Shown here one piece after another: positions 1 to 10,524 of a DNA stretch of 64,000 bases. Origin of the DNA: Takakia lepidozioides (Eukaryota > Streptophyta > Takakiopsida > Takakiales > Takakiaceae); assembly GCA_030704615.1 (NCBI GenBank), contig CM060734.1, forward strand, positions 41,186,042-41,250,041. Reading direction: 5' to 3'. The position numbers and the translations under genes were made by a program. A model generated the notes under the pieces. The model did not search any database. It was not told where the DNA came from and saw only the letters and a program-made list of their open reading frames with translations. The number at the start of each line of letters is the position of its first letter. Position 1 is the first letter of the stretch.

Positions 1-100
1 GATAAGGGCGGTGCACCACTGCTGTCGCCATTGTCTTGATGAGCACATTAATGAGGAGATGGAGCGGCTCAGCAGGTGTTGGGGGATGAGAAGTGCAGGC

Positions 101-445
101 TGGTGTGTATAGCGCCTCAGGTTGTCTGTGATCAAATCTTGTAGCTACTGTCTGTTTTAGAGTTTTAGGACCAGATCACTTTGTAAGGGAAGAGTGTAAG
201 CATCTTTTCGCAGCTGCTGCAGTGGTGTTGGCAGTACAGCATATCTTAGGAAGTTCCACCTACGCAAAGGGAATCAGCTTGCCTTAAAGAGCGACGTTAA
301 GGGATCTGGCTTGGCTTTCTGTGCAAGAGGAAGCGGTGCCGCCTTCTGGTGTGTATGGCGCTTAAGCTATCTATAATTAAGTTTTGTATCTGCTCTCTGT
401 CTTAAGGGCTGTAGGACCAGATCACTTCATAGGGAAGAAATGCAC
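101..445. repeat. Diverged direct repeat pair (about 98 nt)
   Basis: Positions 101-199 and 347-445 are diverged copies of one unit. Both begin TGGTGTGTAT, share GGACCAGATCACTT near the end, and close with a GGAAGA block. The spacer of about 150 nt is unique. No coding sense was found in the unit. It may be a duplicated piece of an old transposon. Confidence 0.6.
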
Positions 446-1937
446 ATGTAGAAGGATAGGGTAAAGGTTGGCAGGCACAAGGATGTGCCAGCAGCTGAAG
501 CAGAGCCGTCATGCCTTAATGAGGACTGGAATCACGATAAGAAGAAACGTCGGAAATGGCTGACGAGGGAGATGACAAGGTGCCTTCTTGACAGGCAGAC
601 CCACCGCTTCAATGAGTATAAGACAGATAAGTTCGAAGAGTGTTGGCTTTCTTTTTTTGGCACTTAGGAATGACTGTGTGAAGTTTTTGGAACTGTCTCT
701 TGTTTCTATAGAAAGGGACAGAAATGTGAGGAGTAGAGAGCTTTTGGAGAATGGAATGAAGGCACTGGAATTCAAACCAGGATGATGTGGAGATGGATGC
801 ACCTGTTGTTTCACTGTCATTAGGCAAATGAGAGGGGACAGGGATATTTCATCTCAGGGTTAGGATGGTTGCTGTTGTTGTGTTCCTTTTCCTTAATTTT
901 GTGTCTTCAGCCAGCAAAACAAGGCGGCTCTGGATGCTAGAACCTTGAGAAGGGATGATGTGGATGGAAAGGAAGGTCAATACTGTTTTGGGGTGTGGAT
1001 CTGATTTGTAGAGGTGTTCCAAACATATGAACGACTGAAGTTCGCAGTTGAGGAGAAAAAGAGAGCTGACAGGGGGTGTGATTTGAGATCTGTAGAAGGG
1101 TTGTGAAGCACCTTGGCCAAATGCATCCACTGAGAGAAGGGCAGAGCAAGGACCAGTCATTGGAGAGAGAGAGAGAGAGAGAGAGAAGGACGGAAGGGCA
1201 GATCATATCTCGTGTGACAGAGGTTGACTTCAATGATGGAAGCACTGGATGCCTGGCTGGATGTGCATTGCATTGCATTGTAGACGTGTTGTTGTGGAAA
1301 AGTGAGGGAATCACACACAAAGGAGAAAAAGAGAGTGAGAGAAAGAAAAAGTGAAAGAGGGAGAAATGGTGATGAGAGATGGATAAAAAGGAGAGGCAAG
1401 GTCAAGAAGACATGAACCTTGAATGGTCAGACTAGTGGGCCTGTAGTCCATGGCAGATCTGAGTTGCCCATCCACCTAGACCGAGCTCTCATTACAAATT
1501 GAAAGGGGCTTCCGACGTGTTGCTGACTAAGGGAACTGCCCACAAGGGCAGTGTTTCATCACTGACATAGGGCTGATTGCATCGCTGAATGCATCATGGC
1601 AGCAGGGCTGGTGCTGTATCTGCAGGTAGAGGATGTTGAGTAAAAGGTGAAACCAAGAGTGAACGTACAACATTGGCTCCCCATCCATGTCTTCTCTTCC
1701 GCTGCGGCGTGGATGAGGATTGCTTGAACTCTGATCACGAAGGAGCTGAGGGAAACCCACAGCCAAGTGACGACAAGTGAACCAGACTAGAACAACGTTT
1801 ATTTCTTTTGCTCCGCTTAGAATGGAGGGAAGCACAATTAGAATTATACAGAAGGGGATTCACGCCCCTTCTTTTCACACTACAGATGACACATCACGAC
1901 CCTCACCTAGCTCACCACCGCCTCCGGCAACCGCCTC
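446..1937. other. Stretch without a recognisable gene
   Basis: Only short open frames occur here and none resembles a known family. A GA microsatellite lies at 1163-1187 and produces the Ser/Leu-rich and Arg/Glu-rich frames around it. The rest is unremarkable mixed sequence. I see no promoter or RNA gene that I can support. Confidence 0.5.
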
Positions 1938-2530
1938 TTGACCCCCATAGAATTCACCCTTAAACACTCGCGAGCCACTACCAAAACCTGCAGATTCCTT
2001 AATCACTTCCGTACCCTATTTTGCCACCCATCGGCCTCATGTACCCTTGAATGTAACCTACCATGTCTTCTTTTTCCCCACAGTCCGCAGGATCTACTCC
2101 CCACTTTTCGTACCGCCCCTTCTCCCTCTATTCTACAAATGCTTAAATCATCTCATGCCGAGGATACTGATACCATTGACACTCTCCCCTGCGCCCCGTC
2201 AGCCCCCTCCCCCTCCTACTCCTCACCTCATACCCAAACCCCTAGTCAGGACCTTGCTAATCCACCACCCCTTCATTCGCACACTCAAACCTCCCCCACC
2301 CTCTCCCCTACTTCTTACAACATTGAGGTAGACATAATCTCCCCCCCCGCTGTGTTCTCCGACTTTAGTGCCGATCCTAACAACTCCACCGCCTTCATTC
2401 TTGAAGACATTCTCGGGGTCAGAACCCAAACATCAATTGACACGTTCGGTGCTACATGTCGGGATACGTACTACCTTTGCAAATGGGCTGGTTTTTCCTC
2501 TTTGTTTTATGGGCGAACGTTGCAAGAAAC
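1938..2530 (+). CDS. Pro/Ser/Thr-rich open frame with a weak chromodomain-like end
   Basis: The frame is rich in Pro, Ser and Thr over roughly residues 40-140. It then carries EDILGVR followed about 20 residues later by YYLCKWAGFS. That spacing resembles the start of a chromodomain (E-x-IL-x-x-R, then YxVKWxGF), but the normal TWEP ending is missing. It lies directly upstream of and on the same strand as the integrase-like exons, so it may be an upstream part of the same element. Base composition is strongly C-rich, unlike the flanks. The coding status is uncertain, and the chromodomain reading is inference from one short motif. Confidence 0.3.
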
Positions 2531-3552
2531 AAGAAAGAAAAAACCATTTTCAAAGGATATCACGTGCAATTTCCAAGTTTGGAGCACCTTTACGAATTCG
2601 ATCTGATTTTGCAGTAGAGCACTCTCTTATAAAACAACACATTGAAGCCACACGCTCTGAAACACCCAATCCGTACTTGACTGGGTCTTCTACACACAAT
2701 CAGGTTAGTGTTCTATACAATTCTATCTTGCATATCAACTTTACGTTTCTGTCATATTTCTTGGTTCATCTTTATTAATCATTGAGTGTGTAATGTTGTG
2801 CATATTCCTAATACTTTGTGTGGTGTAATCACCACGTTAGAGGATTGAACACTTTTGGCGGCATCTATGGGAGAAGGTAATGTTCTACTACAAAAATTAC
2901 TTCCAAGCAATGGTCAATGATGGATTATTGGATATGGACGATCCGTGGCAACGAGAATCTTTTATTGACGTATATATGCCCATACTACAAGAAGCTGTTG
3001 ATGAATACGTGAAGATTTGGAATGGACATCGAGTTCGCACGATTAATGAAAACGGTCGATATCGTCGATCACATGTTCCTGCTCGTTTTTTTTGCGAGTA
3101 TGAACGTTTGCATGGGTAAGCTCAAGGTTGTCTCTTGTTTGTACTTTCATTGTTAAGCTACAATTTACATTGGAATGTTATTCTAATGTGGTGATGTGTT
3201 TGATCATGTAGATGGACCAGCCACCTTATTGATGACGCACGATTCAGGGAAGACCCCCGACACATTGGTAACCAAGACTTGGGGCCTTGTGGGAATCAAA
3301 GGTGGCGATGTGCAGGTGGTTTGCATGACCTTCCTACCAAAGGAGCTGAACTCATTCCTGACATGGTTCGTGTCCGTGCACAAGCTTATGAAATTGGAAA
3401 GGTTGGGAAGGATTCGATCTCTTGTTTTCATCTCCACTACTACATGTCTCGGTATTGTGGTTTGGCAACGCATGAACATAGATATTTTGATCAATTGGAC
3501 CTCATTGGTAATACCGTGTTAAGTAGGGAAGCTCTCCAACTTTTAATAATCT
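2530..3552 (+). CDS. Integrase-core (DDE superfamily) protein, 5' part missing
   Basis: Three exons are supported by splice sites and conserved residues: about 2530-2703 (donor after CACAATCAG), 2840-3115 and 3212-3552. The first exon has FGAPLRIRSD, the loop holding the second catalytic Asp. The exon 1-2 junction encodes HNQ/RIEHFW, which holds the catalytic Glu and the Trp-rich motif. The next stretch, with GLLDMDDPW, VYMPILQEAVDEY and WNGHRVRT, matches the C-terminal half of the integrase-core family common in animal and fungal repeats. The final exon encodes about 113 residues with no family I recognise and ends just before the palindromic array. The N-terminal half of the catalytic domain, with the first Asp, is not visible, so this is probably a 5'-truncated transposase or integrase. 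Strand and position suggest it belongs to the same element as the ParB/methyltransferase-like gene downstream. Confidence 0.65.
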
Positions 3553-3554
3553 AG

Positions 3555-4680
3555 CACCTCCGCCGGCGCAGATGCCTAAGTCACTTCAACTCTCACAAGT
3601 TTGCGAATCTCCACACATACACACAACCGTCTCCGCCGACGGAGACAGCTCATTCCCCTTGGTTTTTTCTGATGCTTGGAAGGGCTGGGCTGCCACCTCC
3701 GCCGGCGCATACCGTTGGAGCTGGGATGCTCACATGTTTTAGGAAGTGCTCCTCTACTCCCATCCCGTTTATTTTTTTGCATGCTCATACGTTGCTGATG
3801 CTCCGAGCGGGTTGGGCTGGCGTATCCGCCGGCGCATACCTGTGCAGCAGGGCTGCTCAAATGTTTCAAGAAGTTCTCTCCTTTTCCATCTCCTTTGTTT
3901 TTCCGCATGCTCAAAAGTTGCTGATGCTCCGAGTGGGCTGCGCTGGCATATCCGCCGGCGCATACCCATTGAGTACATTTTTTTTTGCTCAGCTCATAGG
4001 TTTCAGGAACCTCCTGCAAGCGTCTCCGCCGGCGGAGACACTTGGAGCTTGGTTTTTTTTGCATATTCCCTGTGTTACGGAAGCTCCAAAGCGCCAAGGC
4101 TGCCACCTCTGTCAACACAGACCCGTGCAACAGGGCTGCTCACATATTTCAAGAAGTTCTCCCCCCCCTTCCATCTCTTTTGTTTCTCCGCATTCTCATA
4201 AGTTGTTGAGGCTCCGAGCGGGCTGGGCTGCCATATCCGCCGGCGCATACCCATTGAACACAATCTTTTTTTGCTTAGCTCCTAGGTTTCAGGAACCTCA
4301 TGCAAGCATCTCCGCCGGCGGAGATGCTTGGAGCTTAGTTTTTTGTTGTATATTCCTTGTGTTACGTAAGCTCCAAAGTGTCGAGGCTGCCACCTCCGTC
4401 GGCGCAGACGCTTTGGGAACCTTCCCTATTTTGGTTGATCACAGTATTCAAGTATCTCAAAGCTTCTACGTTGCCACCTCCACAACTCCACATGCTTCCA
4501 TAGGCCTAGTTTGATCTTTCAAGGTGCTCCTGTATGTTTGGCTACAACCTCCATTCCATGGTATGCGCCGGCGCATATGCTTGGAGCTCCTTGAGCAAAA
4601 ATTTCTTCAATGGCCTCAAATCTTGTCAAATTTTGAGTTGGTTGCACATATGTGTCATATGCGCCGGCGTAGGTGGTCGG
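3555..4680. repeat. Array A: about twelve CCGCCGGCG-centred palindromes
   Basis: Palindromes centred on GCCGGC occur near 3558, 3630, 3695, 3821, 3946, 4022, 4231, 4303, 4391, 4560 and 4656, with a decayed member near 4105. The copy at 4303-4330 is a perfect 28-nt palindrome and the one at 4022-4039 a perfect 18-nt palindrome. Spacing is mostly 70-120 nt. The intervening DNA is itself repeated: a GCAGGGCTGCTCA...TTTCAAGAAGTTCTC unit recurs at about 3845 and 4132, and the TTGGAGCTT flank recurs. The array ends about 210 nt before the ParB-like exon at 4888. Open frames running through it are by-products of the repeats. Subterminal transposase-binding sites or sites for the ParB-like protein are both plausible. 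Confidence 0.85.
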
Positions 4681-4887
4681 AGGTCCTCTGTCGGGATGCT
4701 CAGGCATGTATTCTACTCCAAGTTGTAAGCTTTGAAAGACATATTCATGGAATTAGTTGACTATCCAAATTCATTTGTTTTCTTCATGCAACCATGACAC
4801 TGAACTGCTCTTTTTACATATTATACATTCACACATGTGCTCTTCTCATACACTGACATCTTGAACTGTTTTGGTCTATGGAATTAG

Positions 4888-7791
4888 GAAATTACTACTA
4901 CAACTGAAGTTGTGGAGGCCGGGACGCTTGCAACCATTATTGACGACATTGATGCAGTGAATTGGGGGGCAGATGAGTATGAAGAGGATACAACATCTAG
5001 TGATCCTCTTTCTCTAGATGCCAAACAGACAATTATTCTGGAAAAGAAACAAGATCTGAATGTAACTTTCAGGTCCCTCCTCATTGAGGATGGAGTTATG
5101 GACATTCCATTGTGTCGCATGATTTCTATGCAGGTTGTTAGGCCTGCCCTTGCCAACGACATCCTAAAGCTTAGAGGAGACTTCTATTCTGGATACCATC
5201 CAGGAGCAGCCGTGTTCTATGTTTCTGTTGAGGGGATTGATGGATCTACTATAGATATAGGTCCTGATATCATCTCTACATGGGATAGTCATTGGAAAAC
5301 AGTCAATGATGAGTTTGAGAAGTATCTTGAGTCCAAGCCAAAGTTGCATCATCTTCGGGGGAAGATGTTTCATGTCTGGGATGGGAATCATAGGCTTCAA
5401 GCATGGTATCCCTATATCAATGAAGTTCATGGGGCCAACTTGTCAAGACATGTCTGTGTGACAAGTTGGGTGCTCAATGCGGACATTGAAAATCGTGGTT
5501 CCCTCAGGTCCATCATGGATGGAGTGAATGTGTGAGTTTCCTTTCTATTCTTCATTTACTTTCATGTTCAATATTGTCATGTTCTTGCTCAATGGATGTA
5601 CATACACACATCTTCTTTCTAATGATCATATTTTATATGTGCAGGGCAAGAGAGAGGGCACATGTTACATCCAAATTTGTGCACTTGGTTTGCAAGGTCA
5701 ATATGATTGGCCTTACACCTGTCTCTGAATGGAAGAATGTATTGAGGAAAGAGCAATACGACGAATGCATCAAGAAAGCAGGAAAGACTTGGTATAACCT
5801 GACAGTCCATGCAATGACAGAGATTTTGTACAAGGTAACATCATGTCTTAACCAAGTTTCATTCTTTGCATCCATAGACAAGATTCACCTCTGGTTCATG
5901 TTATGAACTATTTTGGTTCTTTTGGCAGCATGATATTGTTGAGGCCCAACGCATGGCGGGGGAAGCTTACAAACTTGCTGAGGGGCCAAAGAGTCAAGAG
6001 GGCCTTGAAGATACAATGAGACAGGCTGGATTGAAAGCAAGGGAGCAACACAAGAGTCAGCTTGTGAAGTTGCTTCCTATTGCTGATCCAACCCTTGGAG
6101 AGGGGTTTCTCCAAGAACTTAAACTGCATTGGTCACGTGTAAAGGCAGGATCAGAGGAAATGACCCAAGAGAAAATGGTGAACATTGCTACCGCCCGGGT
6201 GGATCCTGAAGAAAAGGTGGAATGGCTACATATATGGAATGGAGACCAAACACTTCACGACCGTTATTTTTTTCCACCCGGACCTATCAGTGGGCCAACA
6301 CTTGATCCTTGGCTGAATAGAAGGACTTTTTGGTGGCAGGTACATATACAATCACTATCTTCTCAATGCAATTAATTCATTTTGTTGATGACACATTAAC
6401 ATAGTTATTTAACTGACTGTATTTTTTGGTAGCTTCGCAAGGTTGCCTTGGCTCAGTTTGCCTTGTACACCACTCAGCTTGGCCAATTTCATGTTGCCTT
6501 GGAGGAAGGAGAGAGTGAGAGTCTGGGAGACTACATGGATACATGGAAGATGACTCATTTCAATGAGTTGTTTCATAGAGAGTTCTCATTGCCAAAGGGG
6601 CCATTCAGAGGCAATGATTGGGAACAACAAACAGGTGGGGAGAAGGTGGTGAGACGGATTTTATTCAGGTACCATCTTTCCATTGCATTGTACATGGATA
6701 GTGTATACACCTTGTAAGTCAAAAATGTCTATGCTTCAAGTATTTTTCTAGTACATTGGGATATACATGTTTCTTAATGTGCTTGTTCAATTGTTGAACA
6801 GGTTGCATAAATATTTGTCTCCACAATAACTTTGAATGTGTTTGTATTTTAGGTACATGAGATTTGTGCTTGTACCGAGTGATCGACTTAAGGCTGAGCC
6901 CAAGTTTCTGATGGCCTGGAAGTTTGGTGCTCAACAAGCTTCCATGTACACACCTGCAATTGAGGAAGATTGGGGTGTGGAACACCGGGAAGGGGGGGGT
7001 TGGTATTTGGATATGCCCAAGGGTACTATCCCCTATGCAGAAATGGGACTTCATAAGGAATGTGTTCGCAGGCAGTCAGTGAGTGATGAAGGGGGTATCT
7101 CCACTGAAGTCCATGTTCTTGATCTGGAGCATGCAGAACAGATTGCTACACAGGCCGCTGACGCTGTAGCCCAAGTGGTCCCTGCCGTTGTGGGTGTACC
7201 AAAACGCAAATCACGAAAAAGAAAAGGTGCGGATGTCAATGCAGGTGTGGCCCCCAATGCAGGTGTGGCTTCTATTGCTGGTCCTATTGGTAGTTCTTCA
7301 CATCCTTCAAATCAGTTGGTTGTAGTGCCTGCACCTACTACTCGAGGAAACAAGCCAAAGGCAGGCGAACATCCTTACAGTGCAGTATCATTTTCTGGTG
7401 GTGCACCTAGCATGTATCGCATGAAGATCATGCCTACTCATTTCATTGATATGGTGGAGGCCTCAAGTACATCTCCTGATGCGACCTTGAAAGAGCTCAT
7501 GGAGTTCTTAAGAAATGTGAGTTTCCCCCAACAAACAAACTTGAATGTAAGGAATTCTTCGATGTTTTTATATCCTCATCATCCGGCTATTGACTCCTAC
7601 ATTTTCTGTATGTTGTTTGCAGTTGCCAGGAACTTGGTCTAGTGTTGTGGATGGAAAAAGCGTGCATGTGGCTGTGGACATGATCATCGTGGACTGCCCA
7701 ACAGGAATGCCTGTACAGGGCTGTTTGGATGGTGTACAGGTTCCTCCCTGGAATGCTTTTGATAAACGGTATTGGGAGTATGCATTCTCCA
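4888..7791 (+). CDS. ParB-like / beta-class DNA methyltransferase-like protein, copy 1 (3' truncated)
   Basis: Six exons can be built: 4888-5531, 5645-5834, 5929-6339, 6433-6668, 6853-7516 and 7623-7791. The five complete ones join in one frame (715 codons) with no stop. Exon 1 has MISMQVVRPAL, FYVSVEGIDG and then KMFHVWDGNHRLQAW. The DGNHR motif after a strand-helix pattern is that of the ParB/sulfiredoxin fold. Exons 2-4 encode conserved helical segments without a family name. Exon 5 ends in an Ala/Val-rich linker with a basic KRKSRKRK patch, a possible nuclear signal. Exon 6 begins a methyltransferase-like core (VDMIIVDCPTG, motif IV position, then PPWNAFDKRYWEYAF). There the gene is cut by foreign DNA. 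The start codon is upstream and not found; exon 1 follows a good acceptor. Exon boundaries and phases match those of the copy at 14.7-22 kb. The fold assignment is inference from motifs. Confidence 0.75.
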
Positions 7792-7831
7792 TCTTATCTC
7801 TTGTTTGTGTTCAGTCATGTTCTCGTCCTTG
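7792..7831 (+). other. 40-nt copy of gypsy leader at a breakpoint
   Basis: These 40 nt are an exact reverse complement of 13601-13640, the untranslated leader of the gypsy element. They sit between the truncated exon 6 of the ParB/methyltransferase-like gene and the copia fragment. They look like filler DNA captured during end-joining or template switching. The match stops abruptly at both ends. Confidence 0.75.
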
Positions 7832-7834
7832 ACA

Positions 7835-8938
7835 GGCGCCAATACGACTCATGTTGGCTTTGCATGCAAGTTTTCAGTATCCTTAATCATGAACGACGTT
7901 GCATGGCTGGTTGCCCATGCATCACGTTCAGAGCTCGAGATTGGAATATTATTGTTCTCGTTGAAAAGAACATCGCGGCTCTCCTCAATACGGCACTTAT
8001 CATTCAACCAGATCCTGTAGGCCTTACTTGTGAGACTATACCCCATGAATACTCCTTTCTGGCTCTTTCCATCGAGCTTCGTTCTCATGTCTTTTGGCAC
8101 ATGCACGTATGCATCGCAACCGAACACTCTCATATGTGCAACGGACGGCTTCTCCTTTATCCAAATCTCAAACGGCATCTTGACAGGTATCATACGAATA
8201 TACATATGGTTCACAAGATATATATGGCTGTTTGTGCTGCCTCCCCCCAAAATCGTGGATGGACATTACTTGCGTAGATCATACTTCGTACCATTTCAAC
8301 GATAGTTCTGTTTTCCCGTTCACAAGCTCCATTTTGTTCTGGAGTATAGGCTGTCGTCATCTCATGCTTGCACTCAATGTCTGTCAAGAATTGCTGGAAG
8401 TGTTTTTCAATGAACTCACCATCCCTATCAGATCTCAATACCAGCACTGACTTGCCTGTCTCACGCTTCATCTGTACTGTGTATTGCTTGAAAGCGCTTG
8501 TGACTTCTTGGCAAATGACTCTGTCTGCTGAGTGGTCATCTTTGAAGACGATAAAATATTTCATATCACCAATGGTCTTCACGCTTAAAGGCCCAACAAG
8601 ATCGGTATGAACCAGGTACCCAACATCTGTTGCTCTGGCTCTGATTTCATTCTTTGGAAAGGGGCTACGGTGATGCTTGCCAAAACCACATCCCTCACAA
8701 AAAGACGGTTCTTTCCTATTGGTCAATACCAAGCCTTCCACCATGTTTTCCGCTATCATATGCTGGATAGATTGGCAGTTTTACATGACCCAATCTCATA
8801 TGCCATAACTCCAGTTTTTTGGCTTCAGTCTGACTTTCTCCGGTAAACGGTCCAGCCAAACAAGCAACGACACTACTTGTCTTGATTTTGATATAAAGCT
8901 GCCAAAGATCATCGGTGAGCTTGAACTAGTGTTGGCGA
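7835..8938 (-). pseudogene. Ty1/copia polyprotein fragment: GAG-pre-integrase and integrase
   Basis: Read on the - strand, the fragment starts with ELWHMRLGHV of the GAG-pre-integrase domain. It continues through CEGCGFGKHHRSPF (zinc-binding part) and an integrase core with Asp in VHTDLVGPL, Asp in LRSDRDGEF and Glu in QNGACEREN. It ends with the copia-typical MRVFGCDAYVHVP and KGVFMGYS. Frame breaks occur near 8775 and 8215, so it is not functional. Reverse transcriptase and RNase H are absent. Its 5' side is interrupted by the gypsy LTR at 8940. Its 3' side meets the 40-nt filler and the broken exon of the + strand gene. Confidence 0.85.
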
Positions 8939-8939
8939 G

Positions 8940-9294
8940 ACTGAAGAGTGTCCAGTCTCGCCTCCTATATATACTGGCTACTAAGAAGCTTCCCCAAGAA
9001 GCTTCCCATATGGAGGTTTCTTGCTTGAGAAGTTTCCAAGATTAAACAAAGGTTTCTTGATGGAGAAGCTTCCTTAAACAAAGGAGGTATCTTGATGGAG
9101 AAGTTTCATCCAAAGAAAGCTTCCTGAGTAGTTTCCCAAGTTACTCTTGGTAATTTGGTAAACTCCCGGTAACTTGGTAAGTAATGGTAAATCATGGTAA
9201 ATCATGGTAAATCACGGTAACTTTCGGTAACATGATAACTTGATAACTTCTGGTATTTACTCCTGGTAAGTTCTTCTGGGCTATGTCCGTGACA
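8940..9294 (-). repeat. 3' LTR of the gypsy element
   Basis: On the - strand this 355-nt segment begins TGTCACGGAC and ends GCCAACA, giving TG...CA ends. It is preceded by a polypurine tract (AGAGGAGGGGGTGA) at 9295-9308. A TATA-like TATATATA lies near 8970, followed by a 10-bp perfect stem-loop (GGCGAGACTG / CAGTCTCGCC) at the LTR end. The 9150-9275 part is a run of GGTAA-containing units about 10 nt long, and CAAGAAGCTTCC-type units recur on the other side. A second copy in the same orientation lies at 25920-26248. The similarity extends about 12 nt beyond the TG end in both copies, so the exact boundary is slightly uncertain. Confidence 0.8.
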
Positions 9295-9349
9295 TCACCC
9301 CCTCCTCTAGCGCCGAGTTCCTCGAGGAGCGGTAAAATCTTGGACTTGC

Positions 9350-9751
9350 TTAGAGTTGGAGAAAATCCAAAATCCGGCGAATGGTACTTGCCAAGTATTC
9401 GACTCTTTGTTCTTGACTCAAATGATTTATAGGTCCCTGCAACCATCGATAGTGTCCAACACCTTGAACTTGGGACCACGCAGTGATTTGAGCATTCTGA
9501 TTTTCGAAGCTGCATTCAAACATGATTTCGTTGCCCTCTGGGTCCGAAGCCTCAACCTCCAACAGAATTATCAGACTTCGAGTAGGCTCCACTTGCCGTC
9601 GTACGTGGCTCAGACGAAGAAGTACGCGTCGCATTGGTAGCCCATCGTTTTGAGAGCGTCGGCGTGATGTTGAAGGTCGTGAGAGTCGGAATGGCTGATC
9701 TGGTAGCTGGATAAGCGACAACTCCAATGTATCTGGTTTTTGTGACTCCAT
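9350..9751 (-). CDS. Small extra open frame between pol and 3' LTR of the gypsy element
   Basis: This 133-residue frame lies on the same strand as gag-pol, after the chromodomain and just before the polypurine tract. It is rich in Arg, Ser and Gln. It has a run of strands (SLIILLEVEASDPEGNEIMFECSF) and ends in a helix-rich segment (EYLASTIRRILDFLQL). It has no stop, although gag-pol upstream is riddled with breaks. No family was recognised. It may be an accessory third reading frame of this lineage, or the end of pol in another frame. The start is the first Met of the frame and is arbitrary. Confidence 0.4.
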   Translation of the reverse strand: MESQKPDTLELSLIQLPDQPFRLSRPSTSRRRSQNDGLPMRRVLLRLSHVRRQVEPTRSLIILLEVEASDPEGNEIMFECSFENQNAQITAWSQVQGVGHYRWLQGPINHLSQEQRVEYLASTIRRILDFLQL

Positions 9752-9890
9752 GCTGCCAATACAAGATGCAAGAGTACTAGAAGTGTAGCTATGTGTGGTG
9801 CTCCTCCCTCCTTAGCGTGTATCAGGTACATTGAATGTAGAGTCTTCACCTTGAAGCTAACTTGGCTGACATCATCGTTGTGACGTCTTA

Positions 9891-10316
9891 TTAACGTGTA
9901 GCTCGGGGCTTATCTGGATATCGTTGATGAAACTCTTGGACTTTGTCAGATGCATTGGCGAGGTTGGATGAAGGTTCCCACGTTCGTTCGCTGATGTCGT
10001 AGCTTTTCCAATGTACGAAATATTCAAGACGTTTATACTTGATACGAGAGTCTAGGACTTCGTTGACTTCATACTCAAGTTCTTGATTGACTTCGACTGG
10101 TGGAGGTGGTACGGAGACTCTCCCTGGGATATTCGATGGATGATACAACTCTAATAATGAAACATGAAAGACTGGATGGATGCGCATACTTCGTGGGAAT
10201 TCAAGCCGAAAACTGACCGGATTTATTTGTCGAATAATTTTGAATGGTCCTAGGCGTTGATAATCCAACTTCCTTGATGGTCGCGAGGTTTGTATGTCTC
10301 GTCGAAGAAGCCACAC
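9891..10316 (-). pseudogene. Gypsy pol C-terminus: integrase tail and chromodomain
   Basis: The frame begins in the integrase C-terminal region (KLDYQRLGPFKI, FHVSLLELYHPS) and ends in a chromodomain: YEVNEVLDSRIKYKRLEYFVHWKSYDISERTWEP. Chromodomains of this kind direct integration to marked heterochromatin. The catalytic integrase core that should precede it is missing: only about 210 nt separate this frame from the RNase H end, where roughly 900 nt would be expected. The protein therefore could not integrate. The frame itself has no stop. Confidence 0.85.
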
Positions 10317-10524
10317 ACGATCTCCGACCTTGAACTGGGGTTGGAGTTGACATCTTTGAATTCGAAGTCGTTTGTAACATGTGGGTTGTTTCGAGGTTGA
10401 TTTAGTTAACCTCGTAGTGTCGTACCAAAATGGTCGCTCTTCAGTGCTTCCTGAATCTCCTTTATGATCTCTGCATCGTCATAGGTGAAAATGGATAGTA
10501 TATTCAATTGGAGATTTGTTGGTT

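Noticed and set aside
1103-1405. Ser/Leu-rich and Arg/Glu-rich open frames
   Set aside because: They are produced by the GA microsatellite and GA-rich DNA around it.
3672-4514. 280-codon open frame through array A on the + strand, and several shorter ones on the - strand
   Set aside because: Their repeats (ISAGAYP, CAGGYAS) are translations of the palindromic unit; they have no family resemblance and overlap the non-coding array.
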